DNA of 64,000 nt from an uncultured Actinomycetes bacterium (GCA_937876315.1 CALEHQ010000036.1:1-64000), one strand, 5' to 3'. Positions 42,267-51,545 are shown, numbered from the stretch's first letter. Numbers and translations: made by a program. The notes: generated from the letters alone by a model not told the origin.

Positions 42267-43061
42267 ATGCTTCTCGCAGTAGATGCAGGAAACACGCAGA
42301 CGGTTGTTGGACTTTACGAACTCGACGGTGGAACGTCTGCTGGACGTCGTCCCGAAGCTGGCTTGCTCGATCACTGGCGCATCTCGACTGCTGCGGATCG
42401 AACAAGCGATGAATACGCCGTTATGTTGCAGGGCTTCCTTGCCCTTCGCCGTAACAGCTTCAGCGATATCGATGGCATCGTGATTTCATCAGGCGTTCCA
42501 CGTGTGACAGCCACGTTGCGTCAGGTCACTGATCGTCATTTGGATTTCGAACCAATCGTGATCGGTCCTGGCGTTCGCTCCGGCATTCGCATCGATTACG
42601 ACAATCCCAAAGAGGTTGGTGCCGACCGCATTGCGAACGCTGTTGGCGCCTACGACCTCTACGGAGGCCCAACGATCATCGCCGATTTCGGTACTGCAAC
42701 AACTTGCGACGCAGTATCGGAAGATGGCGTGTATCTCGGTGGAGCAATTGCACCAGGTATCGAGATTTCGATGGATGCACTTGTGGGTCGTGCCTCTGCA
42801 TTGCGTGCAGTCGAACTCAACGAACCCCGCAATGTTCTGGGTAAGTCAACGGTCGAATCGATTCAGTCGGGCGCGGTATATGGCTTCGCTGCACAGGTCG
42901 ATGGGCTTTGCGATCGCATCGAAGCAGAACTTGGCACCTGCACGGTGATTTCCACCGGTGGTCTTGCCGAAACAATTACGCCGTTCTCGAAGCGCATTCA
43001 ACACTCCGAACCGTGGCTCACGCTTCATGGCCTTCGGTTGATTTACGAAAAGAACGTCTGA
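42267..43061 (+). CDS. coaX: Type III pantothenate kinase
   Basis: First step from pantothenate to CoA. 264 aa, ASKHA fold: LLAVDAGNTQTVVGLY, SGVPRVTATLRQVTDRH, ADRIANAVGAYDLYGGPTIIADFGTATTCDAV and GGAIAPGIEISMDALVGRASAL. GGAGG (42254-42258) selects the ATG at 42267 over the ATG at 42249, which overlaps nadC. Type III kinases are potassium-dependent and not feedback-inhibited by CoA (family knowledge). Confidence 0.95.
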   Translation: MLLAVDAGNTQTVVGLYELDGGTSAGRRPEAGLLDHWRISTAADRTSDEYAVMLQGFLALRRNSFSDIDGIVISSGVPRVTATLRQVTDRHLDFEPIVIGPGVRSGIRIDYDNPKEVGADRIANAVGAYDLYGGPTIIADFGTATTCDAVSEDGVYLGGAIAPGIEISMDALVGRASALRAVELNEPRNVLGKSTVESIQSGAVYGFAAQVDGLCDRIEAELGTCTVISTGGLAETITPFSKRIQHSEPWLTLHGLRLIYEKNV

Positions 43062-43062
43062 A

Positions 43063-44088
43063 CTAGGCCGCAGAGCGAACGGTGCCGAGCAAATGTTCGG
43101 CAGCCGCTTCAAGTGCTGTGACAGCTTCGGTGCCCGCGTAAGGCGCCAATGCACGCTGACCGGCTTCGACATACGCGCGGGCTGTGTCGAGAGAACCGCG
43201 AACCGATGCCGAGGAACGCAACAGTGTGCGGGCCAGCGCAAGCGTGTCGGGATCGTCGACTGGTTCGATGGAACCGTCGGTCGGTGCAAGTTTCACAAGG
43301 AGCGAACGAAGTTCGTCGGCTTCGGCGCCACCGGCAGCAAGCGTGCGGATGACGGGAAGCGTGTAGGTGCCTTCCACGAGATCGTGGCCTGCGGGCTTAC
43401 CGAGTTCTTCATCGGTCGAGGTGACGTCGAGAAGATCGTCGACAATCTGGAAGGCCATACCGAACGAGTTGCCGAATGTAGTGAGCGCATCGATCTGCGG
43501 ACGGGGGAGTCCGCCAACGATCGCACCGACTCGACACGCAGTACCGAGCAACGAAGCAGTTTTGCCATCGATGGAACGCAGGTACGCGTCTTCGGTGCGT
43601 TGCTGATCGAACGCGTGTTGCAGTTCGAGAATTTGGCCTTCGCACAACTTGGCGATGGTTGCGGCGAGCAAACCAGCAACTTCAGTGCCGAGTGATGCAG
43701 CAATTTCCGATGCCTTTGCCAGCAAGTAGTCGCCAGCGAGAATTGCTTTGAGGTTGCCCCAACGAGCATTGACGCTTTCAACGGTGCGACGCGTGGTGGC
43801 ATCGTCCATCACGTCGTCGTGGTAGAGCGAACCGAGGTGCACGAGCTCAACAGAGACGGCGCCCATGATGACTTCGGGGGTTGCGGCGCCCATCACGAGA
43901 TCGGATGTGGCAGCCGAGGTCACGGCGAATGCGGGGCGAACTCGCTTGCCACCGGCCAAAATCAGGTGGCTGGCGACCTCTGTGAGGAATGAGTCCTCGG
44001 CAATAACCGACGCCTGAAGGGCGTCCTCGACCCGCGCAAGATCCGCTTGCAGAACGGGGAGCTGGAGGAGGGGTGAGGCACCGGCCAT
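43063..44088 (-). CDS. Long-chain polyprenyl diphosphate synthase
   Basis: 341 aa, all-helical trans-isoprenyl transferase. The two Asp-rich motifs are [14 protein letters not shown] (first) and [11 protein letters not shown] (second). It condenses IPP with an allylic primer; homology is to HepT/GrcC-type synthases that make the menaquinone side chain, but chain length cannot be read with confidence. TAACGT lies 6 nt before the ATG. It converges with coaX with a 1-nt gap. Confidence 0.92.
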   Translation of the reverse strand: MAGASPLLQLPVLQADLARVEDALQASVIAEDSFLTEVASHLILAGGKRVRPAFAVTSAATSDLVMGAATPEVIMGAVSVELVHLGSLYHDDVMDDATTRRTVESVNARWGNLKAILAGDYLLAKASEIAASLGTEVAGLLAATIAKLCEGQILELQHAFDQQRTEDAYLRSIDGKTASLLGTACRVGAIVGGLPRPQIDALTTFGNSFGMAFQIVDDLLDVTSTDEELGKPAGHDLVEGTYTLPVIRTLAAGGAEADELRSLLVKLAPTDGSIEPVDDPDTLALARTLLRSSASVRGSLDTARAYVEAGQRALAPYAGTEAVTALEAAAEHLLGTVRSAA

Positions 44089-44094
44089 GGCGCC

Positions 44095-44100
44095 ACGTTA
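44095..44100 (-). promoter_or_regulatory. -10 hexamer of the polyprenyl synthase gene
   Basis: Minus-strand TAACGT, 6 nt before the ATG at 44088. Confidence 0.45.
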
Positions 44101-44207
44101 GGCCCGCGGTCGGTTCCAACCTCAACCCGGGGACAAGGTCGCGGACCACTTGTGACAAAGGCACCTCTCACCTTCATTTCCGACGAGGTGATTGCGACGG
44201 TCATGGG

Positions 44208-44213
44208 TACACT
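44208..44213 (+). promoter_or_regulatory. Likely -10 of clpC
   Basis: TACACT, leaving a leader of about 30 nt that carries GGGAGG at 44234-44239 before the GTG at 44251. No convincing -35 is visible. Confidence 0.4.
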
Positions 44214-44250
44214 CGCTCCACGTATCCCCGTCTGGGAGGCAGGTCACAAA

Positions 44251-46770
44251 GTGTTTGAACGGTTCACCGATAGGGCCCGCAGGGTCGTCGTGCTTGCGCA
44301 GGAAGAAGCACGCCTTCTGAACCACAACTACATCGGCACTGAGCACATCTTGCTCGGGCTGATTCACGAAGGCGAAGGCGTCGCCGCCAAGGCCCTTGAG
44401 TCCTTGGGCATTTCGCTCGAGGCCGTGCGTTCACAGGTCGAGGAAATCATTGGTCAGGGCGGCTCATCGCCGAGCGGCCACATCCCCTTCACGCCTCGGG
44501 CCAAGAAGGTGCTCGAACTGTCGCTGCGTGAAGCGCTGCAGCTCGGCCACAACTACATCGGCACCGAGCACATCCTTCTTGGTCTCATCCGTGAGGGCGA
44601 AGGTGTCGCTGCGCAGGTGCTCGTCAAGCTCGGCGCCGACCTTTCCCGTGTTCGCCAGCAGGTCATCCAGTTGCTGTCGGGCTATTCCGGTCCTGGCCCG
44701 CAACAGGGCGAGAAGGCCGGTGCCACCAGTGGTGGTTCGGGCGAAGCATCGCCAAGCGGTTCGGCCGTACTCGATCAGTTCGGTCGGAACCTCACACAAC
44801 TCGCTCGCGAAAAAAAGCTCGACCCAGTTATTGGTCGTGCACGTGAAACAGAACGTGTCATGCAGGTGCTCAGCCGCCGTACCAAGAACAACCCCGTTCT
44901 TATTGGCGAACCTGGTGTTGGCAAGACTGCAATCGTTGAAGGTCTCGCGCAAGCAATCGCCTCCGATCAGGTTCCGGAAACGCTCCACGGTAAGCAGCTC
45001 TACACGCTTGATCTCGGTGCACTCGTTGCCGGTTCTCGTTACCGCGGCGATTTCGAAGAGCGTCTCAAGAAGGTGCTCAAGGAAATCAAGACCCGTGGCG
45101 ACATCATCCTTTTCATCGACGAGATCCACACGCTCGTTGGTGCCGGTGCGGCCGAAGGTGCAATCGACGCTGCCAGCATCCTTAAGCCGATGCTTGCTCG
45201 TGGCGAACTGCAAACCATTGGTGCAACAACGCTCGAGGAATACCGCAAGCATCTTGAAAAGGATGCTGCACTCGAACGTCGTTTCCAGCCGGTCAAGGTT
45301 GAAGAACCAACCGTTGCGCACACCATCGAAATTCTGAAAGGTCTGCGCGATCGCTACGAGACCCATCACCGCGTGACCATCACCGATCAGGCCCTTGTTG
45401 CTGCCGCCAACCTGGCCGACCGCTACATCGCCGATCGTTTCCTTCCCGACAAGGCCATCGATCTCATCGACGAAGCCGGCTCGCGTTTGCGCATCAAGCG
45501 CATGGAAACACCGCCCGATTTCAAAGAACTTGAGAACGAAATCACCACGGTTGTTACCGAGAAGAAGGAAGCCGTCGAGTCGCAACAGTTCGAAGAAGCT
45601 GGTCGCTTGCGCGATCGCGAGAAGGAACTGCTTGCACAGAAGGAAGCCAAAGAGCAGGAGATGAAGGATTCCGGCATCGATCTCTTCGACGAGGTCGACG
45701 AAGAAGCCATCGCCGAGGTGCTTTCGCTCTGGACCGGCATCCCCGTCTACAAACTCACCGAAGAAGAAACCGCTCGCCTTCTGCGCATGGAAGACGAACT
45801 GCACAAGCGTGTCATTGGTCAGGAAAACGCCATTAAGGCAGTCAGCCAGGCCATCCGACGCACGCGCGCCGGTCTCAAAGATCCCAAGCGTCCTTCGGGT
45901 TCGTTCATCTTCCTCGGCCCATCGGGTGTTGGTAAGACCGAACTCGCCAAGACGCTCGCCGAGTTCTTGTTCGGCGATGAAGATTCACTCATCGCACTCG
46001 ACATGTCCGAATACATGGAGAAGCACACCGTCAGTCGTCTTGTCGGTTCGCCTCCCGGATACGTCGGTTACGAAGAAGGCGGCCAGCTCACCGAAGCTGT
46101 GCGTCGCAAGCCGTTCTCCGTGGTGCTGTTCGACGAAATCGAAAAAGCGCATCCCGATGTGTTCAACACTCTATTGCAGATTCTTGAAGAAGGTCGACTC
46201 ACTGACTCTCAGGGTCGTTCGGTCGACTTTCGCAACACCGTGCTGATCATGACGTCGAACCTCGGTACCGCCGATCTGCGCAAGGCCAATATTGGTTTTG
46301 GTAAGGCCGATGAAGCGGTGTCGTATGAGCGCATGAAGGAAAAGGTCAACGACGCGCTGAAGGCGCATTTTCGTCCCGAATTCCTCAACCGCATCGACGA
46401 CACCATCGTGTTCCACGAGCTTTCCAAGGCCGAGGTCACGACCATCGTCGATCTGCTTATCAAGCGGGTCACCAAGCAGCTCGAAGGCCAGGGCATTGGC
46501 CTCGAACTCACCGAGGCTGCCAAGTTGCTGCTGGCCGACAAGGGCTACGACCCCACGCTGGGGGCTCGTCCGCTTCGTCGTGCCATTCAACGCATGGTGG
46601 AAGATCCGCTTTCGGAACGTCTGTTGTGGAAGGAATTCCGCGCCGGCCAGAACATCGTGGTCGACGCCGAACCCGATCCCGAAACAGGCGATCGCATCAT
46701 CGTGTTCCATGCCACCGAGGGCTTTGAGCCCCCTCCCATGGAACTAGCCGAAGCAGGCGCTCCCGAATAG
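44251..46770 (+). CDS. clpC: ATP-dependent Clp protease ATPase subunit ClpC
   Basis: 839-aa AAA+ unfoldase that feeds ClpP. Two Clp-N repeats ([28 protein letters not shown] and [24 protein letters not shown]), D1 with [13 protein letters not shown] and [14 protein letters not shown], the UVR/middle domain ([18 protein letters not shown]), D2 with [16 protein letters not shown] and [15 protein letters not shown], and [21 protein letters not shown]. The GTG at 44251 gives the canonical start ([11 protein letters not shown]) and follows GGGAGG; the longer frame from 44152 is rejected. An intrinsic terminator follows. Confidence 0.97.
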   Translation: MFERFTDRARRVVVLAQEEARLLNHNYIGTEHILLGLIHEGEGVAAKALESLGISLEAVRSQVEEIIGQGGSSPSGHIPFTPRAKKVLELSLREALQLGHNYIGTEHILLGLIREGEGVAAQVLVKLGADLSRVRQQVIQLLSGYSGPGPQQGEKAGATSGGSGEASPSGSAVLDQFGRNLTQLAREKKLDPVIGRARETERVMQVLSRRTKNNPVLIGEPGVGKTAIVEGLAQAIASDQVPETLHGKQLYTLDLGALVAGSRYRGDFEERLKKVLKEIKTRGDIILFIDEIHTLVGAGAAEGAIDAASILKPMLARGELQTIGATTLEEYRKHLEKDAALERRFQPVKVEEPTVAHTIEILKGLRDRYETHHRVTITDQALVAAANLADRYIADRFLPDKAIDLIDEAGSRLRIKRMETPPDFKELENEITTVVTEKKEAVESQQFEEAGRLRDREKELLAQKEAKEQEMKDSGIDLFDEVDEEAIAEVLSLWTGIPVYKLTEEETARLLRMEDELHKRVIGQENAIKAVSQAIRRTRAGLKDPKRPSGSFIFLGPSGVGKTELAKTLAEFLFGDEDSLIALDMSEYMEKHTVSRLVGSPPGYVGYEEGGQLTEAVRRKPFSVVLFDEIEKAHPDVFNTLLQILEEGRLTDSQGRSVDFRNTVLIMTSNLGTADLRKANIGFGKADEAVSYERMKEKVNDALKAHFRPEFLNRIDDTIVFHELSKAEVTTIVDLLIKRVTKQLEGQGIGLELTEAAKLLLADKGYDPTLGARPLRRAIQRMVEDPLSERLLWKEFRAGQNIVVDAEPDPETGDRIIVFHATEGFEPPPMELAEAGAPE

Positions 46771-46796
46771 GGAACCTGCATCACAAAGCATTTGAA

Positions 46797-46823
46797 GGAG
46801 CCCGGGCCCAGCGCCCGGGCTCC
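46797..46823 (+). terminator. Intrinsic terminator of clpC
   Basis: Perfect 11-bp stem (GGAGCCCGGGC at 46797-46807, GCCCGGGCTCC at 46813-46823) with a 5-nt loop. Only a weak T-rich stretch (ATCTCGTTGTG) follows. Confidence 0.75.
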
Positions 46824-46862
46824 ATCTCGTTGTGCGCTACCGGGGCCGTGCACTTGCGCTGG

Positions 46863-46868
46863 TAGGTT
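46863..46868 (+). promoter_or_regulatory. -10 hexamer of the lipoprotein gene
   Basis: TAGGTT, 7 nt before the GTG at 46876. Confidence 0.45.
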
Positions 46869-46875
46869 GCGCGCT

Positions 46876-47643
46876 GTGTTGAGGAACCGTCGACTGCCAC
46901 GAGTGTTTGCGTTACTCGCGCTCGTTGTCTTCGTTGCTGCCGGTTGTCGCGTGCAGATTGAAACCAAGATCGACGTTGGAATCAATGGCAAAGGAACGAT
47001 CACACAAGGCATTGGTTTCGACGATGCGGCGCTGAAGCGTGTTGGCGATCCCGCGCAAGCGTTGCGCGCCGATGATCTTGTGCAAGCGGGCTGGGAAGTC
47101 GATGCTGCTTCAAAGGAAGGCGACCTCACCTGGATACGCGTGCATCAGTCGTTCGAGACACCTGAAGAAGGAACGGCGCTGCTCGCGCAGTTGAGCGGTC
47201 CTGATGGTCCCTATCGCGACATGCTCATCAGTCGTTCTGATGGTTTCCTGTCGACATCAGTAAAGGTCACCGGACAGATCGACACCACCGCTGGTCTTCA
47301 GATGTTCGGTGACCAACAGTTAGCCACCGCATTGGGTGGCGATGCGTCGGGTGGGTTGCTCGCAAAGATTGAAGCCGAAGAAAAGGCACCGCCAGCCTCA
47401 ATGGTTGATCTGAACCTCGTTGTGAATGCGGGGAGTTCGACGAAGACCTATAACGCGTCATTCACGGACACCGACACACAGTTGGTGAAGGTCAGTTCTT
47501 CACGGGGAAAGCTCCTTCAGATCCTTGAAACCCTTTTTGTTCTTGCGCTCGTTGGTCTCACTGCCACGGTGATTGGCCTCCGGTATCGCAAGCGCCGCTT
47601 GCGCACCCGTCGCCTGATGCACTCTCGCGGCCGGCGCTGGTAG
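46876..47643 (+). CDS. Lipoprotein with C-terminal transmembrane helix (LppM-like)
   Basis: 255 aa. Signal peptide RNRRLPRVFALLALVVFVAAGC with the lipobox Cys near residue 24. The exported domain begins VQIETKIDVGINGKGTITQGIGF, similar in style to LppM/DUF3153 lipoproteins. A second membrane helix (LQILETLFVLALVGLTATVIGL) and an Arg-rich tail (RYRKRRLRTRR) end the protein, so it is tethered at both ends. The open frame back to 46792 runs through the clpC terminator and is not the start. Confidence 0.75.
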   Translation: MLRNRRLPRVFALLALVVFVAAGCRVQIETKIDVGINGKGTITQGIGFDDAALKRVGDPAQALRADDLVQAGWEVDAASKEGDLTWIRVHQSFETPEEGTALLAQLSGPDGPYRDMLISRSDGFLSTSVKVTGQIDTTAGLQMFGDQQLATALGGDASGGLLAKIEAEEKAPPASMVDLNLVVNAGSSTKTYNASFTDTDTQLVKVSSSRGKLLQILETLFVLALVGLTATVIGLRYRKRRLRTRRLMHSRGRRW

Positions 47644-47718
47644 GCGTCTTCTTCAGGAGTGCGTTGGGTCGTTTCCCAATGGCCCACTGGCTTGTGCGGA
47701 TGCGATTTGGTTCTCTGT

Positions 47719-47767
47719 ACTCCTTAGAGCGATCGGGCCGAGGATTCGGTCCAGTTCCCTAAGGAGT
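47719..47767 (+). promoter_or_regulatory. Inverted repeat sequestering the Shine-Dalgarno of a secreted-protein gene
   Basis: ACTCCTTAG (47719-47727) is perfectly complementary to CTAAGGAGT (47759-47767), which contains the AAGGAG ribosome site. Between them GGGCCGA (47735-47741) and TCGGTCC (47746-47752) form a 7-bp hairpin with a 4-nt loop. In RNA this would hide the ribosome site; at DNA level it could instead be an operator. A possible -10 (TGTACT, 47716-47721) would place transcription start inside or after the left arm, so the RNA model depends on the true start. Confidence 0.5.
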
Positions 47768-47771
47768 TTTG

Positions 47772-48188
47772 ATGTCTCGTTTTTCTCGTCCAGTGCGACT
47801 CGCCGGCGCCGGGCTTCTCGCCGTTTCTGCTCTCACCGTCTTCGGCGCTTCGCCTGCTAGCGCTGCCGCTACTGGAACGCTGACCCCAGATGGAAGCGGG
47901 GGACTTGTCGTGACCTACTCGGGCACCGCCCAGAACGACATCCTCGACTTTGTTGTGCAGGTCGCTGGAACGCCTTGTGCCACAAACTCTGCCAACGAAA
48001 TTGCCCAACTCGTGAGTTATCCAGGTGTGCCGCCTCAGTTCGAACTCCCAGCGAGTCCGGCATCCATTGTGGTTGGTACGAGCATGTACTTTAATAATCT
48101 GCAAGGCAACGGACCTCTCCCGGCAGGTCCGTACACGTTCTGTCTGGTCAATAGAACGGGTCAGCCCCCGTCGATAGTTGTCGCGTAA
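47772..48188 (+). CDS. Secreted protein of unknown function, ended by an in-frame TAA
   Basis: 138 aa. Signal peptide (SRFSRPVRLAGAGLLAVSALTVFG, cleavage after PASA), then a beta-rich domain with two cysteines (GTPCATNS and YTFCLVN) that probably form a disulfide. AAGGAG is 5 nt upstream of the ATG. The domain's last strand (PPSIVVA) runs into TAA at 48186-48188, after which the same frame stays open for another 34 codons with a Thr/Pro-rich tail. The gene may therefore be a truncated or read-through form of a longer surface protein. Confidence 0.72.
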   Translation: MSRFSRPVRLAGAGLLAVSALTVFGASPASAAATGTLTPDGSGGLVVTYSGTAQNDILDFVVQVAGTPCATNSANEIAQLVSYPGVPPQFELPASPASIVVGTSMYFNNLQGNGPLPAGPYTFCLVNRTGQPPSIVVA

Positions 48189-48293
48189 ATTGATATGACC
48201 TTGAGCCAAGTTCCGGTAACGACGACGACTGCACCTACGACCACCACTACTGCACCGGCGGCGGATCCCGTGGCTCCGTCGTTCACCGGCTGA
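48189..48293 (+). pseudogene. In-frame Thr/Pro-rich tail cut off from the secreted protein
   Basis: After the TAA the same frame continues IDMTLSQVPV, then a Thr/Ala/Pro run, and ends VAPSFTG before TGA at 48291. The tail is typical of a cell-wall-spanning linker in actinobacterial secreted proteins. One base change in the TAA (for example to CAA) would rejoin the two parts. A separate 32-aa ORF from the ATG at 48195 is possible but has no ribosome site. Confidence 0.5.
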
Positions 48294-48318
48294 TCCATTC
48301 AGCTTCCAGATTTCAACG

Positions 48319-48342
48319 GTGCCGCTCCTTCGGGGGCGGCAC
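48319..48342 (+). terminator. Intrinsic terminator with UUCG tetraloop
   Basis: Stem GTGCCGCTCC / GGGGCGGCAC (10 pairs, one G-U) closed by a C-UUCG-G tetraloop and followed by TTTCCGTTT. It ends the secreted-protein transcript just before radA. Confidence 0.82.
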
Positions 48343-48379
48343 TTTCCGTTTGGGCGCCATGAGTGTCTCGCCTGATGCG

Positions 48380-48385
48380 TAGGGT
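48380..48385 (+). promoter_or_regulatory. -10 hexamer of radA
   Basis: TAGGGT, 6 nt before the GTG at 48392. Confidence 0.5.
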
Positions 48386-48391
48386 GTCGCC

Positions 48392-49768
48392 GTGGCCAAG
48401 CTCCGAGCAGTGTTCCGTTGCACCGAATGCGGCACGAGCGTGCCCAAATGGGTGGGCCGCTGTCCAGGGTGTGAGGGCTGGAACACGCTGGTTGAGGAAC
48501 TCGACGACGTATCGAAAGTTTCGTCCGCGGCGTTGTTGGGTAAGCGCGATGCGCCCGTGCCTATTTCTGAAGTCGACGCGCACGAATGGCAGCCGAAGCC
48601 CACGGGTATTGGCGAACTCGATCGTGTGCTCAGCGGCGGGCTCGTGCCTGGTTCGGTCACGTTGGTTGGCGGCGAACCCGGCATTGGTAAGTCCACGTTG
48701 CTGCTGCAAGCAGTCGCGTCAATCGCTGCGTCGGGTTCGAAGGTTCTCTATGTGTCGGCCGAGGAATCCAAACAGCAGGTTCGGTTGCGCGCTGAACGAT
48801 TGAATGCGCTGCAACCAGACTTGTGGCTCGCTTCTGAAACCGCGGTTCCTCACATTCTTTCTTCGGTCGATGAAATCAATCCTGCAGTGCTGGTCGTCGA
48901 CTCGATTCAAACAGTGCACACGCCCGATATCAGTTCTGCTTCTGGTTCGGTCTCGCAAGTTCGGGAAAGTGCCGCAAGATTGGTGACAACTGCGAAAGAG
49001 CGCGGTCTGTCAGTGGTGCTGGTTGGTCACGTCACCAAAGAAGGGGGCCTCGCTGGGCCTCGCGTGCTCGAACACATTGTCGATACCGTGCTTGCCTTCG
49101 AAGGCGATCGCCATCATGCATTGCGTTTGTTGCGCGCAGTCAAGCACCGTTTCGGCGCCACCGATCAACTCGGTCTGTTTGAAATGACTGAACAAGGCCT
49201 GCTGGGTGTTCCTGATCCCAGTCGTTTGTTTTTGGCTGATCGCCGCAAGGGCGTTGCCGGTTCGGTCATCGTGCCAACCATGGAAGGCGATCGTCCGCTG
49301 CTGGTTGAAGTGCAGGCGCTGGTGGCCCATTCCGAATTGCCGTCACCGCGACGCAGCGCGCAGGGTCTCGATTCCGGCCGGCTTTCGTTGTTATTGGCCG
49401 TTTTGTCCGAACGCGCCGGAGTCACATTCGAAAAGCGCGATGTGTATGCACTCGCCGTAGGCGGTGTGAAAATCGTTGAACCAGCTGCCGACCTCGGGGT
49501 CGCGTTGGCGCTCGCATCTTCTCGATTCAATACGCCGATTCCTGAAGACCTTGTGGTCTGCGGCGAAATCGGTTTGGGTGGTGAGCTTCGTCAGGTCGCC
49601 CATGGCGAACGTCGTTTGGCTGAAGCGGCTCGTCTTGGATTCACGCGCGCGCTGGTTCCACGCCTGGCGCCCGATGCGCCCGAGGGCATGAAGACCATTC
49701 GCGTTGGCACACTCGCTGAAGCGGTGGCTGCCGTGGGCATTGGTGACAGCAACTCCTCGGAGTTCTGA
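48392..49768 (+). CDS. radA: DNA repair protein RadA
   Basis: Branch-migration helicase in recombination, 458 aa. N-terminal zinc finger CTECGTSVPKWVGRCPGC, Walker A GGEPGIGKSTLLLQAVA, Walker B VLVVDSIQTVH, and the C-terminal Lon-like domain (DLGVALALASSRFNTPIPEDLVVCGEIGLGGELR). The RadA signature KNRFG reads KHRFG here (AVKHRFGATDQLG), a substitution at a normally very conserved Asn. radA-disA is a conserved pair. Confidence 0.95.
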   Translation: MAKLRAVFRCTECGTSVPKWVGRCPGCEGWNTLVEELDDVSKVSSAALLGKRDAPVPISEVDAHEWQPKPTGIGELDRVLSGGLVPGSVTLVGGEPGIGKSTLLLQAVASIAASGSKVLYVSAEESKQQVRLRAERLNALQPDLWLASETAVPHILSSVDEINPAVLVVDSIQTVHTPDISSASGSVSQVRESAARLVTTAKERGLSVVLVGHVTKEGGLAGPRVLEHIVDTVLAFEGDRHHALRLLRAVKHRFGATDQLGLFEMTEQGLLGVPDPSRLFLADRRKGVAGSVIVPTMEGDRPLLVEVQALVAHSELPSPRRSAQGLDSGRLSLLLAVLSERAGVTFEKRDVYALAVGGVKIVEPAADLGVALALASSRFNTPIPEDLVVCGEIGLGGELRQVAHGERRLAEAARLGFTRALVPRLAPDAPEGMKTIRVGTLAEAVAAVGIGDSNSSEF

Positions 49769-49781
49769 AACAACCCACGGG

Positions 49782-49787
49782 TAGACT
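49782..49787 (+). promoter_or_regulatory. -10 hexamer of disA
   Basis: TAGACT, 6 nt before the ATG at 49794. Confidence 0.5.
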
Positions 49788-49793
49788 CGCCGA

Positions 49794-50864
49794 ATGGCTC
49801 GGCGTAGAAGTCCCGCAATGTTGCAAGCACTCGGAATGGTGGCTCCGGGTACGCCGTTGCGTGAAGGCTTCGATCGCATCCTGCAGTCCGGCATGGGCGC
49901 TCTTATCGTCATTGGCGACGGCCCAGATGTACTCAACATCTGCTCGGGCGGCTTCTTGCTCGATGCCGCCTACAGCCCTCAGCGCCTTTCCGAACTGGCA
50001 AAGATGGATGGCGCCATCGTGCTCGCTTCCAACGCCAGCCGTATTGCCCGGGCCAACGTGCATCTTGTGCCCAAGCCCAATGTGCCCACTTCCGAAACAG
50101 GCACCCGTCACCGCACTGCCGAACGAGTCGCTCGGTCCATCACCGTTCCGGTGATTTCTGTTTCTGAAGACATGTCGATCATCGCGGTGTACGTGGGCGA
50201 TGAGAAGCATCAGCTCATGCCGATTCCGCGCCTTCTCGACCGCGCCAACCAGGCCATGAAGACACTCGAGCGTTACAAGGAGCGTCTCGTTGAAGTGTCG
50301 AACAATCTCAATGCACTTGAAGTGCAGGGCGCTGTCACTGTTCGCGATGTTGTGGTCATGCTGCAGCGCACAGAAATGGTGTTGCGCATTGCTGAAGAAA
50401 TCGAATTCGACATCGTTGAACTTGGTGTCGATGGCCGACTCTTCCGACTTCAACTCGAAGAAGTGATCGCCGGCGTTGCGAACGATCGTCGCTCAGTTGT
50501 GCTCGACTACTTGCACGAGGATAACGACTGGCACTTCGCGGAAGCATCCGCTGGGTTGTCGGGGCTCGACATGGAACAACTCCTCGACCTGACTGCGGTG
50601 GCGAGTGTGTTGCATCTCGAAGACGCCGACGATCTGAAAGCTTCCGTGCAACCCAAGGGCTATCGGATGCTTTCGCGTATCCCTCGTTTACCGGAATCGA
50701 TTGTTGGTCGCATCGTGGCCAAGTTTGGTTCGCTCGATGTTGTGATGAGCGCAACAGAAGCCGAACTTGAAACGGTGGAAGGTGTCGGCGATCAGCGTGC
50801 TCACTCCATCAAGGATGGATTGTCGCGCTTGGCCGAAACCAGCATTCTCGATACCTATAACTGA
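49794..50864 (+). CDS. disA: DNA-integrity scanning diadenylate cyclase
   Basis: Makes cyclic di-AMP from two ATP while scanning DNA. 356 aa. The DAC domain has MGALIVIGDG, the DGA motif in AKMDGAIVLASNASRI, and the RHR motif in GTRHRTAERVARSI. A helical linker and a C-terminal HhH domain (ESIVGRIVAKFGSLDVVMSATEAELETVEGVGDQRAHSIKDGLSRL) follow. Own leaderless-type promoter 25 nt after radA. Confidence 0.96.
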   Translation: MARRRSPAMLQALGMVAPGTPLREGFDRILQSGMGALIVIGDGPDVLNICSGGFLLDAAYSPQRLSELAKMDGAIVLASNASRIARANVHLVPKPNVPTSETGTRHRTAERVARSITVPVISVSEDMSIIAVYVGDEKHQLMPIPRLLDRANQAMKTLERYKERLVEVSNNLNALEVQGAVTVRDVVVMLQRTEMVLRIAEEIEFDIVELGVDGRLFRLQLEEVIAGVANDRRSVVLDYLHEDNDWHFAEASAGLSGLDMEQLLDLTAVASVLHLEDADDLKASVQPKGYRMLSRIPRLPESIVGRIVAKFGSLDVVMSATEAELETVEGVGDQRAHSIKDGLSRLAETSILDTYN

Positions 50865-50880
50865 GTCCAACGAGGGTTCA

Positions 50881-51540
50881 ATGCGCATCACATTGCCGAA
50901 TGGCGTTCCCGCTGAACTCGCTCAGCCTTCAGTGGTTGACGAGAACACACTCGGTGTCGTGCTCTTTCCTGACATCATGGGTTTACGGCCGTTGTTTGAC
51001 GACATGTGTGCGCAACTTGCTGCCGACCACGGTTGGGTGGTGTGCGCGCCAGAACCGTTCCCCGGTCGTGAAGAACTCACGGTGGACGAACGTCTTGGCG
51101 TGATGGCCGATTTTGACGACGACGAACTTCGTGCCACTGCCGACTATGCGGCCGATGCAACAGGATGCCGCCGAGTCGTCGCCACCGGTTTCTGTATGGG
51201 TGGCATGTTGACCTTCAAAGCCGCCGCCTCAGGTCGTTTCGATCGTGCGGCGGGGTTCTACGGAATGATTCGCCTCCCGGAAACCTGGGCCGGTGGCCGC
51301 TTGCAACAGCCGATCGAAGCGTTGGCCTCCGCGGAACGTTGTCCGACCCTCGCCATTATTGGAACTGCTGATCACTTCACGCCGCCGCAAGATGTCGCTG
51401 ATGCCGAAGCGCTTGGCGTCGTCGTCATTTCCTATGAAGGCGCTGAGCACGGATTTGTGCACGACGCATCACGTCCAACTCATCGTGCCGATGACGCGGC
51501 CGATGCGTGGCGTCAGGTTGTCGCGTTTCTTGAGGCCTGA
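50881..51540 (+). CDS. Dienelactone hydrolase family protein
   Basis: 219-aa alpha/beta hydrolase. Nucleophile elbow ATGFCMGGMLTFKAAA (Cys nucleophile as in dienelactone hydrolase), Asp in IIGTADHFTPPQDV, His in EGAEHGFVHDASRPTH. The substrate is unknown; homologues act on lactones or other esters. The ATG at 50881 has GAGGG 5 nt upstream and lies 16 nt after disA. The open frame from 50767 lies inside disA. Confidence 0.88.
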   Translation: MRITLPNGVPAELAQPSVVDENTLGVVLFPDIMGLRPLFDDMCAQLAADHGWVVCAPEPFPGREELTVDERLGVMADFDDDELRATADYAADATGCRRVVATGFCMGGMLTFKAAASGRFDRAAGFYGMIRLPETWAGGRLQQPIEALASAERCPTLAIIGTADHFTPPQDVADAEALGVVVISYEGAEHGFVHDASRPTHRADDAADAWRQVVAFLEA

Positions 51541-51545
51541 AGTTT

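Noticed and set aside
44464-45804. A 446-codon open frame antisense to clpC
   Set aside because: Codon bias of clpC produces long antisense frames; no motif, start signal or neighbour supports it.
46792-46875. Lipoprotein start upstream at 46792
   Set aside because: That stretch contains the clpC terminator stem-loop and would place 28 polar residues before the signal peptide.
48186-48188. Selenocysteine or pyrrolysine recoding of the in-frame stop
   Set aside because: The stop is TAA; recoding to those residues uses TGA or TAG, and no supporting machinery is seen.
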